From Chloroflexota bacterium (GTDB lineage: Bacteria > Chloroflexota > Limnocylindria > Limnocylindrales > CSP1-4), in NCBI GenBank assembly GCA_003171065.1, contig PMXQ01000116.1:1-41204 (forward strand): a DNA stretch of 41,204 nt, in the 5' to 3' direction. The position numbers were made by a program, and so were the translations under genes. Under the pieces are notes generated by a model. That model saw only the letters and a program-made list of their open reading frames with translations, ran no database searches and was not told the DNA's origin. Shown here in pieces: positions 1-7,690 of this stretch. How positions within the stretch are numbered: position 1 is the first letter of the stretch; the number at the start of each line of letters is the position of its first letter.

Positions 1-1313
1 GCCATCAGCGGGTGGATTTCGCGCCACTTGCGCCCGACGATCTTGAGCAGCGCCCATACGATGAAACCGGCGCCAATTCCATCGGTGATGCTGTAGGTGA
101 GCGGCATGACGATGATCGTCATGAGGGCCGGAAGTCCGTCCTCGATGTCCGCGACGTTGATGTCCTTGACCAGCGTGAACATCAGATAGCCGACCAGGAC
201 CAACGCCGGGGCCGTGGCGACTCCGGCCACCAGACCGGCCAGAGGTGACAGCAGGATCGCGATGAGGAACAGCACGCCGGTCACGACGGCCGTGAAGCCG
301 GTCCGTCCACCCTCGGCGACGCCTGCCGCCGACTCGATATAGGTGGTGTTGGAGCTCACCCCGACGAAGCCGCCGACCGCCGCCGCGATGGAGTCGACCA
401 GCAGCACCCGCCCGATACCGGGTACGGACCCATCCTCGTCGGCCAGGCCGGCCTCCGCGGCGATGCCGGTGACGGTGCCCATGGTGTCGAAGAAGTCGCT
501 CAACATGATCGCGAAGATGGTGAGGATCGCCGTGATCAGAGCGACCTGGGTGAAGGTTCCGTTCAGGTCAGAGGCGCCGTAGAACAAGCCGTTGAAGCTC
601 GGGGTCACAGTCAATTGCGCCGGCGCCGAGGTGACTCCCGTGACGAAGGCCAGGATGGACGTGACAACGATGCTGATGATCAGCGCCGCCTTGATGCGCA
701 GCGCATACAGGACGAAGGTGATCAGCAGACCGACCAGGAAGATCCACTGCGATAGCTCGACGATCGGACGAAGGCCTAGCGGAGGCTGACTGCCGTAGGT
801 CGAATTGAAGCCCGCAATCATGCCGCCATTGGACAGCCCGATGAACAGGATGAAGAGTCCGATGCCAACGCCGATGGACCGCTTGAGCGCGAGCGGCACT
901 GCCCGCATGATGGCCTCCCGGAGACCCAGGATGACCAGGATCGTGATGATCACGCCCTCGACCACGATGACGCCCATCGCGGCCGCCGCCGTCATTCCAA
1001 GGCCGCCATTGGCCTTCGGCGCCGCCAGGGTGTAGGCGACGATGGCGTTGATGCCGAGGCCCGCGGCCAGAGCGAACGGATAGTTCGAGACGAGGCCCAT
1101 GGCGATCGTCAAGACACCTGCGCAGAGGCAGGTTCCCGCAGCAACGGCGATCGGGTCTAGATGAAGTGGCCCGGCGATGATGGACCCGTTCAGGAAGATG
1201 ATGTAAGCCATGACCATGAACGTGGTCAGGCCTGCCCGGGTCTCCGTGACTATATTTGTGCCGCGCTCCGCAAACTTGAAGTAGCGGGCTACCGGCGCCA
1301 GTACTGCATCCAA
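1..1313 (-). CDS. NCS2-family adenine/guanine/hypoxanthine permease, 3' end outside window
   Basis: An inner-membrane proton symporter for purine bases, of the AzgA/PbuG/GhxP branch of NCS2. About 437 residues are present and the C-terminus runs off the window. Seen directly: a highly hydrophobic protein with the family motif SDFFDTMGTVTGIAAEAG around the middle, and late helices reading APALVLVGYLMFTL and MPLTYSITDGIGAGF, which match the PbuG-type tail. The start is TTG at 1313. I chose it because AGGAGGA sits seven bases upstream and no in-frame ATG occurs before the first helix. Substrate choice among purines cannot be read from sequence. The upstream 173 bases form a leader with two hairpins, so control in the 5' region is possible. 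Confidence 0.9.
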   Translation of the reverse strand, partial: MDAVLAPVARYFKFAERGTNIVTETRAGLTTFMVMAYIIFLNGSIIAGPLHLDPIAVAAGTCLCAGVLTIAMGLVSNYPFALAAGLGINAIVAYTLAAPKANGGLGMTAAAAMGVIVVEGVIITILVILGLREAIMRAVPLALKRSIGVGIGLFILFIGLSNGGMIAGFNSTYGSQPPLGLRPIVELSQWIFLVGLLITFVLYALRIKAALIISIVVTSILAFVTGVTSAPAQLTVTPSFNGLFYGASDLNGTFTQVALITAILTIFAIMLSDFFDTMGTVTGIAAEAGLADEDGSVPGIGRVLLVDSIAAAVGGFVGVSSNTTYIESAAGVAEGGRTGFTAVVTGVLFLIAILLSPLAGLVAGVATAPALVLVGYLMFTLVKDINVADIEDGLPALMTIIVMPLTYSITDGIGAGFIVWALLKIVGRKWREIHPLM

Positions 1314-1486
1314 CGGGGTTTCCTCCTGGTGTCTGCCTGGTCGATCCCACCGATCGGCTGCCACCCGGGCTCCAGCCTCGGGCGGCGCCTCTCCTCCTGA
1401 CCGCGTCTCCACGCGGCCCACCACGCTCCTGACGGACCGATATCCATCTGTTCCAGCCGATCACGAAGCGGCGGGTCTGGGGTCCC
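1314..1486 (-). promoter_or_regulatory. structured leader of the purine permease gene
   Basis: On the minus strand two GC-rich hairpins lie between the preceding gene and the permease. One is a perfect 6-bp stem, CCGCGT-GGAG-ACGCGG, at 1401-1416. The other is at 1360-1386: about 11 pairs with one bulge, loop TGGA. The second ends about 46 bases before the TTG start and the strong AGGAGGA site at 1321-1327. I looked for guanine/adenine, xanthine, guanidine and THF riboswitch consensus blocks and recognised none. There is no U-tract, so these are not obvious intrinsic terminators. Confidence 0.4.
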
Positions 1487-1918
1487 CTACTCGTCCTCGG
1501 TGGCATCGGGGCCGAGCAACTCCATTTGGACGTAGCCCGACGTGTCGAACTCGAGCTGACGGGGCTCGGGCGGCCCGGCGACCACAACGCCGCCGGGCGC
1601 GAGATCGATCACGACGGCCTCGTCCCCCTGCACCAGTCGATACGTGAGCAGCTGGTCGGGACGGGTCTCGAACTCGAGGTGCTCGAACGAATCCACGTTC
1701 AGGCAGATCGAGAGCGGGGTGAAGAACGTCGAGGTCTCCGGCTCCTCCGCGACGATCCGCTCCACCCAGCCCATCCCGTGCTGAACCAGTTCGTGGCCGC
1801 GGTAGTAGCGGTAGGCCACGGTCTGCTTCTCAAGGGGATGGAGAACGTTGAGCAGGTCGGTCCGGCTAGAGACGATGCCGCGATTCACGAAGAATTTCGC
1901 AGACGGCACGGACGACAC
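1487..1918 (-). CDS. conserved-looking hypothetical protein
   Basis: A soluble acidic protein of about 143 residues that I do not recognise. It has no membrane segment or signal peptide. Visible landmarks are a basic N-terminus (SAKFFVNRGIVSSRTDLLNV), a Tyr/Arg-rich strand AYRYYRGHELVQHGMGWVE, and an acidic end DATEDE. Start choice: AGGAGGAG at 1921-1928 precedes in-frame GTG codons at 1918 and 1909, and a good promoter (TTGTCC, 17 bases, TACGAT at 1975-2003) lies about 50 bases upstream. The open frame continues upstream to an ATG at 2035, but that would put the promoter inside the gene and add a Pro/Ser-rich tail of unlikely composition. It lies on the same strand just upstream of the purine permease; a functional link is not evident. 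Confidence 0.6.
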   Translation of the reverse strand: MSSVPSAKFFVNRGIVSSRTDLLNVLHPLEKQTVAYRYYRGHELVQHGMGWVERIVAEEPETSTFFTPLSICLNVDSFEHLEFETRPDQLLTYRLVQGDEAVVIDLAPGGVVVAGPPEPRQLEFDTSGYVQMELLGPDATEDE

Positions 1919-1974
1919 CACTCCTCCTGGGGCAGCGGGGGTGACGGGTTGGGGCGCCGGTGACGGACCGGTGG

Positions 1975-2003
1975 ATCGTACCTCAGAGGGCCACTCCGGA
2001 CAA
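1975..2003 (-). promoter_or_regulatory. sigma-70-type promoter for the hypothetical gene
   Basis: On the minus strand TTGTCC (1998-2003) is followed by exactly 17 bases and then TACGAT (1975-1980). The predicted transcript start is about 40 bases before the AGGAGGAG ribosome binding site at 1921-1928. This is the best -35/-10 pair I see in the window, and it supports the short start of the downstream gene. Confidence 0.5.
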
Positions 2004-2127
2004 GACGATTGGGCAGCCTGGTGATTGGGCTCCATGAGGGCGCCCCACCGCTCAGCCGCAAGACGGGCGGCGCCGTTTCGTCGGGACCACAGCCGAGACT
2101 CAGGGGCTGACCCGCTCGGCGGGGCGG

Positions 2128-2133
2128 TATCAT
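2128..2133 (+). promoter_or_regulatory. -10 box of the coaX operon, probably leaderless
   Basis: TATCAT ends six bases before the coaX ATG at 2140, so transcription would start at or next to the A of the ATG. No Shine-Dalgarno sequence precedes the gene. The upstream CTGACC is only 15 bases away, so the -35 is poor. Confidence 0.5.
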
Positions 2134-2139
2134 CGGGGA

Positions 2140-3009
2140 ATGCTGCTCGTGCTCGACATCGGCAACACGAACATGACCCTCGGTCTGGTGGCCGGCGAGG
2201 CCATCGTGGCCAGCCGGCGGGCGGCAACGCGCCCCTCGGCGACACCGGACGAGCTCGAAATCCTCATCGACGGCCTGCTGCGCCTGGACGGCGCCTCCCT
2301 CGCCGACGTGACCGGGATCTCGTTGGCGTCTGTGGTGCCGACCCTGACCGGCGCCGCCGAGGCGATCGCCGAGCGACGCGGCCTGCAACTGCTCTCGGCG
2401 ACCGCCGCGATCATGCCGATCCCCGTCCGAACCGAACGGCCGGCCGAAGTCGGGGCGGACCGCCTGGTGAACGGCCTGGCTGTCGGACGGCTATACGGCG
2501 CGCCAGCGATCGTCGTGGATTTCGGGACCGCGACCAAGTTCGACTGCGTGGCCCGTGACGGCGGCTACGTCGGCGGCGCGATCGCCCCGGGCCTCGAGAT
2601 CGGGGTCGAGGCGCTGGAGTCGCGGACGGCTCGCCTGCCCCGGATCGAGCTGGTCGAGCCCACGAAGGCAATCGGCACCGACACCGTTTCGGCCATGCAG
2701 GCGGGCGTCGTCATCGGCTATCGGGCCCTGACGCTCGGTCTCCTGGAGCGCATTCGGGCCGAATTGGCCCATGCGGAGAAGGTCGAGGAGGAGGCCATCC
2801 AGGTCGTGCTGACCGGCGGCCTGTCCGGGGCGCCGTGGGTGCGCAACCTGCCCGGTGTCGACGCGGTCGACCCGGAGCTGACCCTCAAGGGCCTGGCCAT
2901 ACTCTGGGCCGTGGTCAGCGGCTCGCCTGCAGTGCCGGGCCAGACGATTGCCGGTTGGACCGGTAGTGCCGCCGGCTCGATCCACATCATCTCGGAGAAC
3001 ACCCCATGA
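2140..3009 (+). CDS. coaX: type III pantothenate kinase CoaX
   Basis: Phosphorylates pantothenate with ATP, the first step of CoA synthesis from the vitamin. Type III kinases belong to the ASKHA fold and are not feedback-inhibited by CoA. Seen: the phosphate-1 motif DIGNTN (residues 6-11), the dimer/pantothenate-site motif GADR (105-108), the phosphate-2 motif DFGTATKFD (127-135) and GGAIAPG (145-151). The length of 289 is slightly longer than the usual 250-265, with a C-terminal extension after about residue 258. It is the first gene of a four-gene operon; its stop overlaps the coaBC ATG by four bases (ATGA), implying coupled translation. It has no Shine-Dalgarno and a -10 box six bases upstream, so the transcript may be leaderless. 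Confidence 0.95.
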   Translation: MLLVLDIGNTNMTLGLVAGEAIVASRRAATRPSATPDELEILIDGLLRLDGASLADVTGISLASVVPTLTGAAEAIAERRGLQLLSATAAIMPIPVRTERPAEVGADRLVNGLAVGRLYGAPAIVVDFGTATKFDCVARDGGYVGGAIAPGLEIGVEALESRTARLPRIELVEPTKAIGTDTVSAMQAGVVIGYRALTLGLLERIRAELAHAEKVEEEAIQVVLTGGLSGAPWVRNLPGVDAVDPELTLKGLAILWAVVSGSPAVPGQTIAGWTGSAAGSIHIISENTP

Positions 3010-4547
3010 CCGAGAGCGGCCGCCTGGCAGGGCGTCGGATTGCCCTGGGCATCACCGGTTCGATCGCCGCCTACAAGGCGGTAGAACTGCTGCGCCTGCT
3101 CCAGACCGAAGGCGCCGACGTGCGAGTCCTGATGACCGCATCCGCGACCGCCTTCATCGGGCCACTCACCCTCGAGACGCTGAGCCGCCACCCGGTCGAC
3201 ATCGACGTGCTGGCGCTCCAGGACGACGGGCGGATCGGCCACATAGGCGTCGCGAACGATGTCGAGGCGATCGTCGTCGCCCCGGCCACCGCGCACTGGC
3301 TCGCGGCCATGGCCAACGGCCTGGCCGGCGACTCGATCACAGCCGCGTGCCTGGCGACCTCCGTCCCGGTGGTCGTGGCGCCCGCGATGGACGGGGGTAT
3401 GTACGCCCACCCGGCGACACGGGCAAACGTGGCCCGGATGCGCGAGTTCGGGTACCAGGTCGTCGAGCCGGAGATGGGGCCGCTGGCGTCGGGCATAGTC
3501 GGTCGTGGCAGGCTCGCCGAGCTGTCGAGGATCGTAGATGCGACGGTCGGCGCGTTGAGCGGCGCCCCGGCAGCCGCGGCTGCCGCGATTCCGGACTTCG
3601 AATCGGCGCCCAAACCTGGGTCCGCGCCCGTGGCGGCGGAGCCCACACCCGAGCCAGAGCCCACACCCGAGGCCGAGTCGACGCCCCCGCCCGCCCCGGC
3701 TCCCACGGCAGTCCCGGCCCCCGAGCCCCCGGCTGCGCACGCGCCGCCCGCCGCGGCTCGCACCGACTTCGCCGGTCGGCACGTGGTCGTCACCGCCGGC
3801 GGCACCGAGGAGCCGATCGACCCGGTGCGCTTCGTCGGCAATCGGTCGACTGGCAAGATGGGGATCGCCATCGCCGAGGATGCCCTCGATCGCGGCGCGG
3901 CCGTGACGCTGATCCTGGGCCACGTCTCCGTCGACCCACCGGCGGGGGCCCACACAGCCCGTGTCGAGACCGCGGCCGAGATGCAGGCCGCACTCCGCGC
4001 GTTGACGCCGCCCGAGGGCCCCGTCTTCGACGTCCTAGTCATGGCCGCGGCCGTCGCCGACTTCCGGCCGAAGACCACATCGGACAAGAAGCTCAGCCGG
4101 GGGGAGAGCATAAAGCTCGAGCTCGACTCCACCCCGGACCTGCTGGCCGAGGCAGCCGAACGAGCGAGAACCGGCAGTCGGGCCTCGGGGGGGCCGCGAC
4201 CGATCCTCGTCGGCTTCGCGGCCGAGACCGGGTCGACCGATCGCGCCGCCGAGAAGGTCGGGGCCAAGGGCGTGGACATGCTCGTCGCCAACGACGTGAC
4301 CGAGCCGGGCTCAGGTTTCGGCACGGACACGAACCGGGTGATGATCTACTACTCGGAAGGTGCGCGGGAGCAGCTGCCGATGCTCTCCAAGCGAGAAGTC
4401 GCCGAGCTGCTCCTCGACCGCATCCTGATCCGCCTGGACTCCCGCGGAATCGCCCAGGAGCCCGCAGCCGAGCAGGCCGGCGAGCAGGCATCCGCACTCG
4501 ATAAGGCGACCGAGCTGGCCGCCGCCACACCGGAGACCGCCTCGTGA
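3006..4547 (+). CDS. coaBC: bifunctional phosphopantothenoylcysteine decarboxylase / phosphopantothenate-cysteine ligase CoaBC
   Basis: Joins cysteine to 4'-phosphopantothenate (CoaB) and decarboxylates the product to 4'-phosphopantetheine (CoaC, FMN enzyme). The CoaC half spans residues 10-185, with GITGSIAAYKA and the catalytic histidine in GHIGVAND (His79). The substrate loop PAMDGGMY (126-133) has Asp where E. coli has Asn. The redox Cys position of E. coli looks like Ser in LASGIVGRGRLAE (160-172). The CoaB half starts near residue 253 with VVVTAGGTEEPIDPVRFVGN, then NRSTGKMG and AAAVADFRPK. The halves are joined by an unusually long linker (about 188-252) of Ala, Pro and Glu; typical enzymes are about 400 residues and this one is 513. 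A C-terminal Glu/Ala tail is also extra. It overlaps both neighbours by four bases. Confidence 0.95.
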   Translation: MTESGRLAGRRIALGITGSIAAYKAVELLRLLQTEGADVRVLMTASATAFIGPLTLETLSRHPVDIDVLALQDDGRIGHIGVANDVEAIVVAPATAHWLAAMANGLAGDSITAACLATSVPVVVAPAMDGGMYAHPATRANVARMREFGYQVVEPEMGPLASGIVGRGRLAELSRIVDATVGALSGAPAAAAAAIPDFESAPKPGSAPVAAEPTPEPEPTPEAESTPPPAPAPTAVPAPEPPAAHAPPAAARTDFAGRHVVVTAGGTEEPIDPVRFVGNRSTGKMGIAIAEDALDRGAAVTLILGHVSVDPPAGAHTARVETAAEMQAALRALTPPEGPVFDVLVMAAAVADFRPKTTSDKKLSRGESIKLELDSTPDLLAEAAERARTGSRASGGPRPILVGFAAETGSTDRAAEKVGAKGVDMLVANDVTEPGSGFGTDTNRVMIYYSEGAREQLPMLSKREVAELLLDRILIRLDSRGIAQEPAAEQAGEQASALDKATELAAATPETAS

Positions 4548-5470
4548 GCCAGGCACCTTCGCCCGAGCACGCCGCCCGGATGACCATCGCCTCGATCGCC
4601 CGACTCTTCGCCGAAGGCGAGCGGATCGCCATGCTCACCGCCTACGACTATCCCACGGCGAGGATCCTCGACGAGGCCGGGATCCCGATGGTGCTGGTCG
4701 GCGACTCGCTGGGCCAGGTCATGCTTGGCTACGACAGCACAGTCCGCGTCACCATGGCGGAGATGCTGCACCACACCAAGGCCGTGGTTCGTGGCACCAA
4801 GAGAGCCCTGGTCGTGACCGACATGCCGTTCCTCTCCTACGGCGTGACTCCGGAGGCCAGCCTCGAGAACGCCGGCGTGATCATGCGCGAGGGAGGCGCC
4901 GGGGCGGTCAAGCTCGAAGGCGGTGAGCGCAGCGCGCGCACTATCGAATCGATCGTAAGGGCCGGCATCCCGGTAATGGGCCACATCGGCCTTACACCTC
5001 AATCGATCCACCAGCTGGGCGGTCATCGAGTCCAGGGCAAGACACGGGACGCCGGCCGCCAGCTCCTGGCCGACGCCCTGGCGGTCCAGCAGGCCGGCGC
5101 CTTCGCGGTTGTCCTCGAGCTGGTGCCCGAACAGCTGGCCACCGAGATCACGAAGCGACTGCACATCCCGACGATCGGCATCGGCGCGGGCGCCGGCTGC
5201 TCGGGCCAGGTCCAGGTGATCACGGATCTGCTCGGTCTCAGCGCCGACTTCACGCCCCGGCACGCCCGTCACTACGCCGACCTGCATGCGATCATCAAGT
5301 CCGCCGCCGAGGCATACGGCGAGGACGTCCGCGCCGGGGCCTTCCCCGGCCCGGAGCAGAGCACGCGGATGGACGACAGGACGCTCGACGAGATCCTAGG
5401 GCGGACGGCGCTCGACCGGGCGGACGGCATGGCAGCAGCGCATGGCATTCCGCTCGACCGGGACCTCTAG
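4544..5470 (+). CDS. panB: 3-methyl-2-oxobutanoate hydroxymethyltransferase PanB
   Basis: Transfers a hydroxymethyl group from methylene-tetrahydrofolate to alpha-ketoisovalerate, giving ketopantoate, the committed step of pantothenate synthesis. Seen: the TIM-barrel signature MLTAYDYPTARILDEAGIP, metal ligands Asp54 (GDSLG) and Asp93 (TDMPF) with Glu125 (VKLEGG), the conserved block GHIGLTPQSIHQLGG, the catalytic Glu192 in LELVP, and IGIGAGAGCSGQVQV near the C-terminus. At 308 residues it is somewhat longer than the usual 265-280, mainly through a tail after residue 265. The start is GTG at 4544, overlapping the coaBC stop by four bases. Ketopantoate reductase (panE), the next step, is not in the window. 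Confidence 0.95.
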   Translation: MSQAPSPEHAARMTIASIARLFAEGERIAMLTAYDYPTARILDEAGIPMVLVGDSLGQVMLGYDSTVRVTMAEMLHHTKAVVRGTKRALVVTDMPFLSYGVTPEASLENAGVIMREGGAGAVKLEGGERSARTIESIVRAGIPVMGHIGLTPQSIHQLGGHRVQGKTRDAGRQLLADALAVQQAGAFAVVLELVPEQLATEITKRLHIPTIGIGAGAGCSGQVQVITDLLGLSADFTPRHARHYADLHAIIKSAAEAYGEDVRAGAFPGPEQSTRMDDRTLDEILGRTALDRADGMAAAHGIPLDRDL

Positions 5471-5474
5471 CGTC

Positions 5475-6329
5475 GTGGCCAGACCGGTCGCGCTACCCCA
5501 GGTCGTTCGAACTCGGGCCGACCTGCGTGACGCGCTTGCCGGGGCCCGCCGGCCGGTGGGCCTCGTACCGACGATGGGCGCGCTTCACGAAGGTCACGCC
5601 TCGCTGATCCGGAGGGCGCACGAAGACAACGCGACGGTTCTGGTAACGATCTTCGTCAACCCGCGCCAGTTCAACGAGAGGTCGGACTTCGAGGCATATC
5701 CGCGCGATGAAGCAGCCGACGTCCGGACTTGCGGCGCGGCGGGGGCGGCGATGGTCTTCATCCCGCCTGTCGAAGAGGTCTATCCGGAGGGCTTCCAGAC
5801 GAGCGTCCGCGTGGGCGCGCTGACGGAGCCGCTCGAAGGAGGATCGCGGCCCGGGCACTTCGAGGGCGTGACGACGGTCGTGGCGATCCTCCTGACGCTG
5901 GCCGGAGCTGAGTGCGCCTATTTCGGCCAGAAGGATGCCCAGCAGCTGCTCGTGATCCGGCGCATGGCCGCTGACCTGGGGATGGCGACCGAAATCGTTG
6001 CCTGCCCGATAGTTCGCGAGCCGGACGGTCTGGCGATGAGCTCGCGCAACGTCCGGCTCACTCCCCAGCAGCGGGCGGCCGCCCCGGTTCTACGAAGGGC
6101 GTTGTCGGCCGCCCGCGCCCGGTACGACGCCGGCGATAGAAACGCGGAGATCCTCCGCGCAGCGATGCGGGTGACGCTCGCCGCCGAGCCCCTCGCCGCT
6201 CCCGAGTATGTGAGCTGCGCGGACCCGGCCACGCTCCGTGAGCTGGACCGGGTGACCGGCCCGGCGTTGCTCTCCACGGCGGTCCGCTTCGGCGCCGTCC
6301 GTCTCATCGACAACGAGCCGCTTCCCTAG
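5475..6329 (+). CDS. panC: pantoate--beta-alanine ligase PanC
   Basis: Condenses pantoate with beta-alanine using ATP, via pantoyl adenylate. Seen: the HIGH-type motif PTMGALHEGH (residues 32-41), FVNPRQFN, the pantoate-site segment GRPGHFEGVTTVV, FGQKDAQQL, and the KMSKS-like IVREPDGLAMSSRN. With GTG at 5475 the protein has 284 residues, close to the family norm, and begins four bases after the panB stop. An ATG at 5442 in the same frame would add 11 residues and overlap panB by 29 bases; neither start has a convincing Shine-Dalgarno. It is the last gene of the coaX-coaBC-panB-panC operon. The beta-alanine supplier panD is absent from the window. Confidence 0.95.
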   Translation: MARPVALPQVVRTRADLRDALAGARRPVGLVPTMGALHEGHASLIRRAHEDNATVLVTIFVNPRQFNERSDFEAYPRDEAADVRTCGAAGAAMVFIPPVEEVYPEGFQTSVRVGALTEPLEGGSRPGHFEGVTTVVAILLTLAGAECAYFGQKDAQQLLVIRRMAADLGMATEIVACPIVREPDGLAMSSRNVRLTPQQRAAAPVLRRALSAARARYDAGDRNAEILRAAMRVTLAAEPLAAPEYVSCADPATLRELDRVTGPALLSTAVRFGAVRLIDNEPLP

Positions 6330-6478
6330 AAAGCGCACGAACGGAGGCACCACGCGCCTGGGTGCGCTGCTCCACTGCCCGGTGCCACTCCCGGGAACCG
6401 CCGGTTTTGTACCGGCGTCCTCCCTCCGACAGCCGCCGACACGCGGCCCCCGTGAGTCGAGCACAAGAGGGCGCAGCG

Positions 6479-7585
6479 ATGATCACCGATACCGACGAAC
6501 CGCAGCCGACCGAGCGCCAGACCGCACCACCGGCGAGCGCAACGGAACCGCCTCATGGCAGCACAGTTGGCAGGGTCGCACGGCGAATCGCCCGCGCCCG
6601 TATCCGCCGCGTGCCCGTTGGCGGGCTCCTGGCTGCCGCCGCGATCGCGGGGCTTCTGGGCACGGCCTACAACATCGGTACCCCGACCGCGGGAGCCACC
6701 CTCGACGCCGGGCGGATGCCGATGGCCGCCGGCGCGCCCGTCAGCGGCGGGTTCAGCTCCGACACGGCCGGCGGCGGCTCGAACAACGGCACAGGAGAGG
6801 CCGCCAAGCTCAACGGCATGCAGCTCGCCCCCGACACCGGTACCACCACGAGCACGGAAATCGACCAGCTGACCGCGACCCTGGAGTCCAACCAGATCGT
6901 CAAGACCGGCTCGATGACGATCGAAGTCACGGATCTGGACAAGGCGGTTTCCCAGGCGCAGTCGACGATCGCGGGAATGGGCGGCTACGTCAGCCAGTCA
7001 TCCAGTTCGGGCGACAAGGATTCGGCCGTGGCGACGGTCGAGTATCGGGTGCCTGTGGCCAGGTGGGACGACGCTCTGGCCGCAATGCGCGCCCTCGCCA
7101 GCAAGGTCATCTCCAGCCAGACGAATTCATCGGACGTCACCGCCCAGGCGATCGACCTCAACGCCCGCCTCACCAACCTGCGGGCGACCCAGTCCGCTTT
7201 ACAGTCGATCATGGCCAGGGCCTCGGCGATTCCGGATGTTCTCGCCGTCGAGCAGCAGCTCAGCTCCACCGAGGGTCAGATCGAGGAGCTTTCGGCCCAG
7301 CAGGCCAATCTCAAGGATCAGGTAGCCATGAGCACGCTGACCGTGTCGTTCTCGACGCCCGGCCAGACCGACACGACCCAGGCTGCCCAGGGATGGGATC
7401 TCGGCTCCCAGATCGATCAGGCGGCGGCGACGCTCGTTCACATCGGCCAAGGGCTGGTCACGATCATCGTCTGGGCCGTGGTCGTCGGCCTTCCGGTCGG
7501 AATCGGGCTGGCGCTTGTGTGGGCGATGTGGTGGATCGTCCGGCGCATCGCCCGACGGCGGCGCGGCGCGGTCGCGGCGGCATGA
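6479..7585 (+). CDS. DUF4349 membrane protein (first of a tandem pair)
   Basis: An envelope protein of unknown function, 368 residues. Order of parts: a short acidic/Pro-rich cytoplasmic N-terminus, a basic patch RRIARARIRRV, a membrane helix at about residues 46-66, an extracytoplasmic Gly/Ser/Thr linker, the DUF4349 core (about 135-320), and a C-terminal membrane helix at about 325-352 followed by RRIARRRRG. The core begins QIVKTGSMTIEV and contains a long helical section with LNARLTNLRATQSALQSIM, predicted coiled coil. Both ends should be cytoplasmic, with the core outside. The ATG at 6479 follows a weak AGAGGGCG site; the frame is open further upstream without good starts. The next gene is a paralogue. 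The family has no assigned activity. Confidence 0.85.
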   Translation: MITDTDEPQPTERQTAPPASATEPPHGSTVGRVARRIARARIRRVPVGGLLAAAAIAGLLGTAYNIGTPTAGATLDAGRMPMAAGAPVSGGFSSDTAGGGSNNGTGEAAKLNGMQLAPDTGTTTSTEIDQLTATLESNQIVKTGSMTIEVTDLDKAVSQAQSTIAGMGGYVSQSSSSGDKDSAVATVEYRVPVARWDDALAAMRALASKVISSQTNSSDVTAQAIDLNARLTNLRATQSALQSIMARASAIPDVLAVEQQLSSTEGQIEELSAQQANLKDQVAMSTLTVSFSTPGQTDTTQAAQGWDLGSQIDQAAATLVHIGQGLVTIIVWAVVVGLPVGIGLALVWAMWWIVRRIARRRRGAVAAA

Positions 7586-7690
7586 CCGTCCGGGCCACGA
7601 AGACGTGAACCGCAACGGCGTCTGGAACGCATTACCCAGGGAGTTCGCCGGGCTGCTTCCGGCGACAGAGGGCAGAGAGAGGGGTCGCAC

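Noticed and set aside
568-1587. 339-codon minus-strand frame
   Set aside because: Covers the purine permease in a different frame; the permease frame has clear NCS2 motifs and a ribosome binding site.
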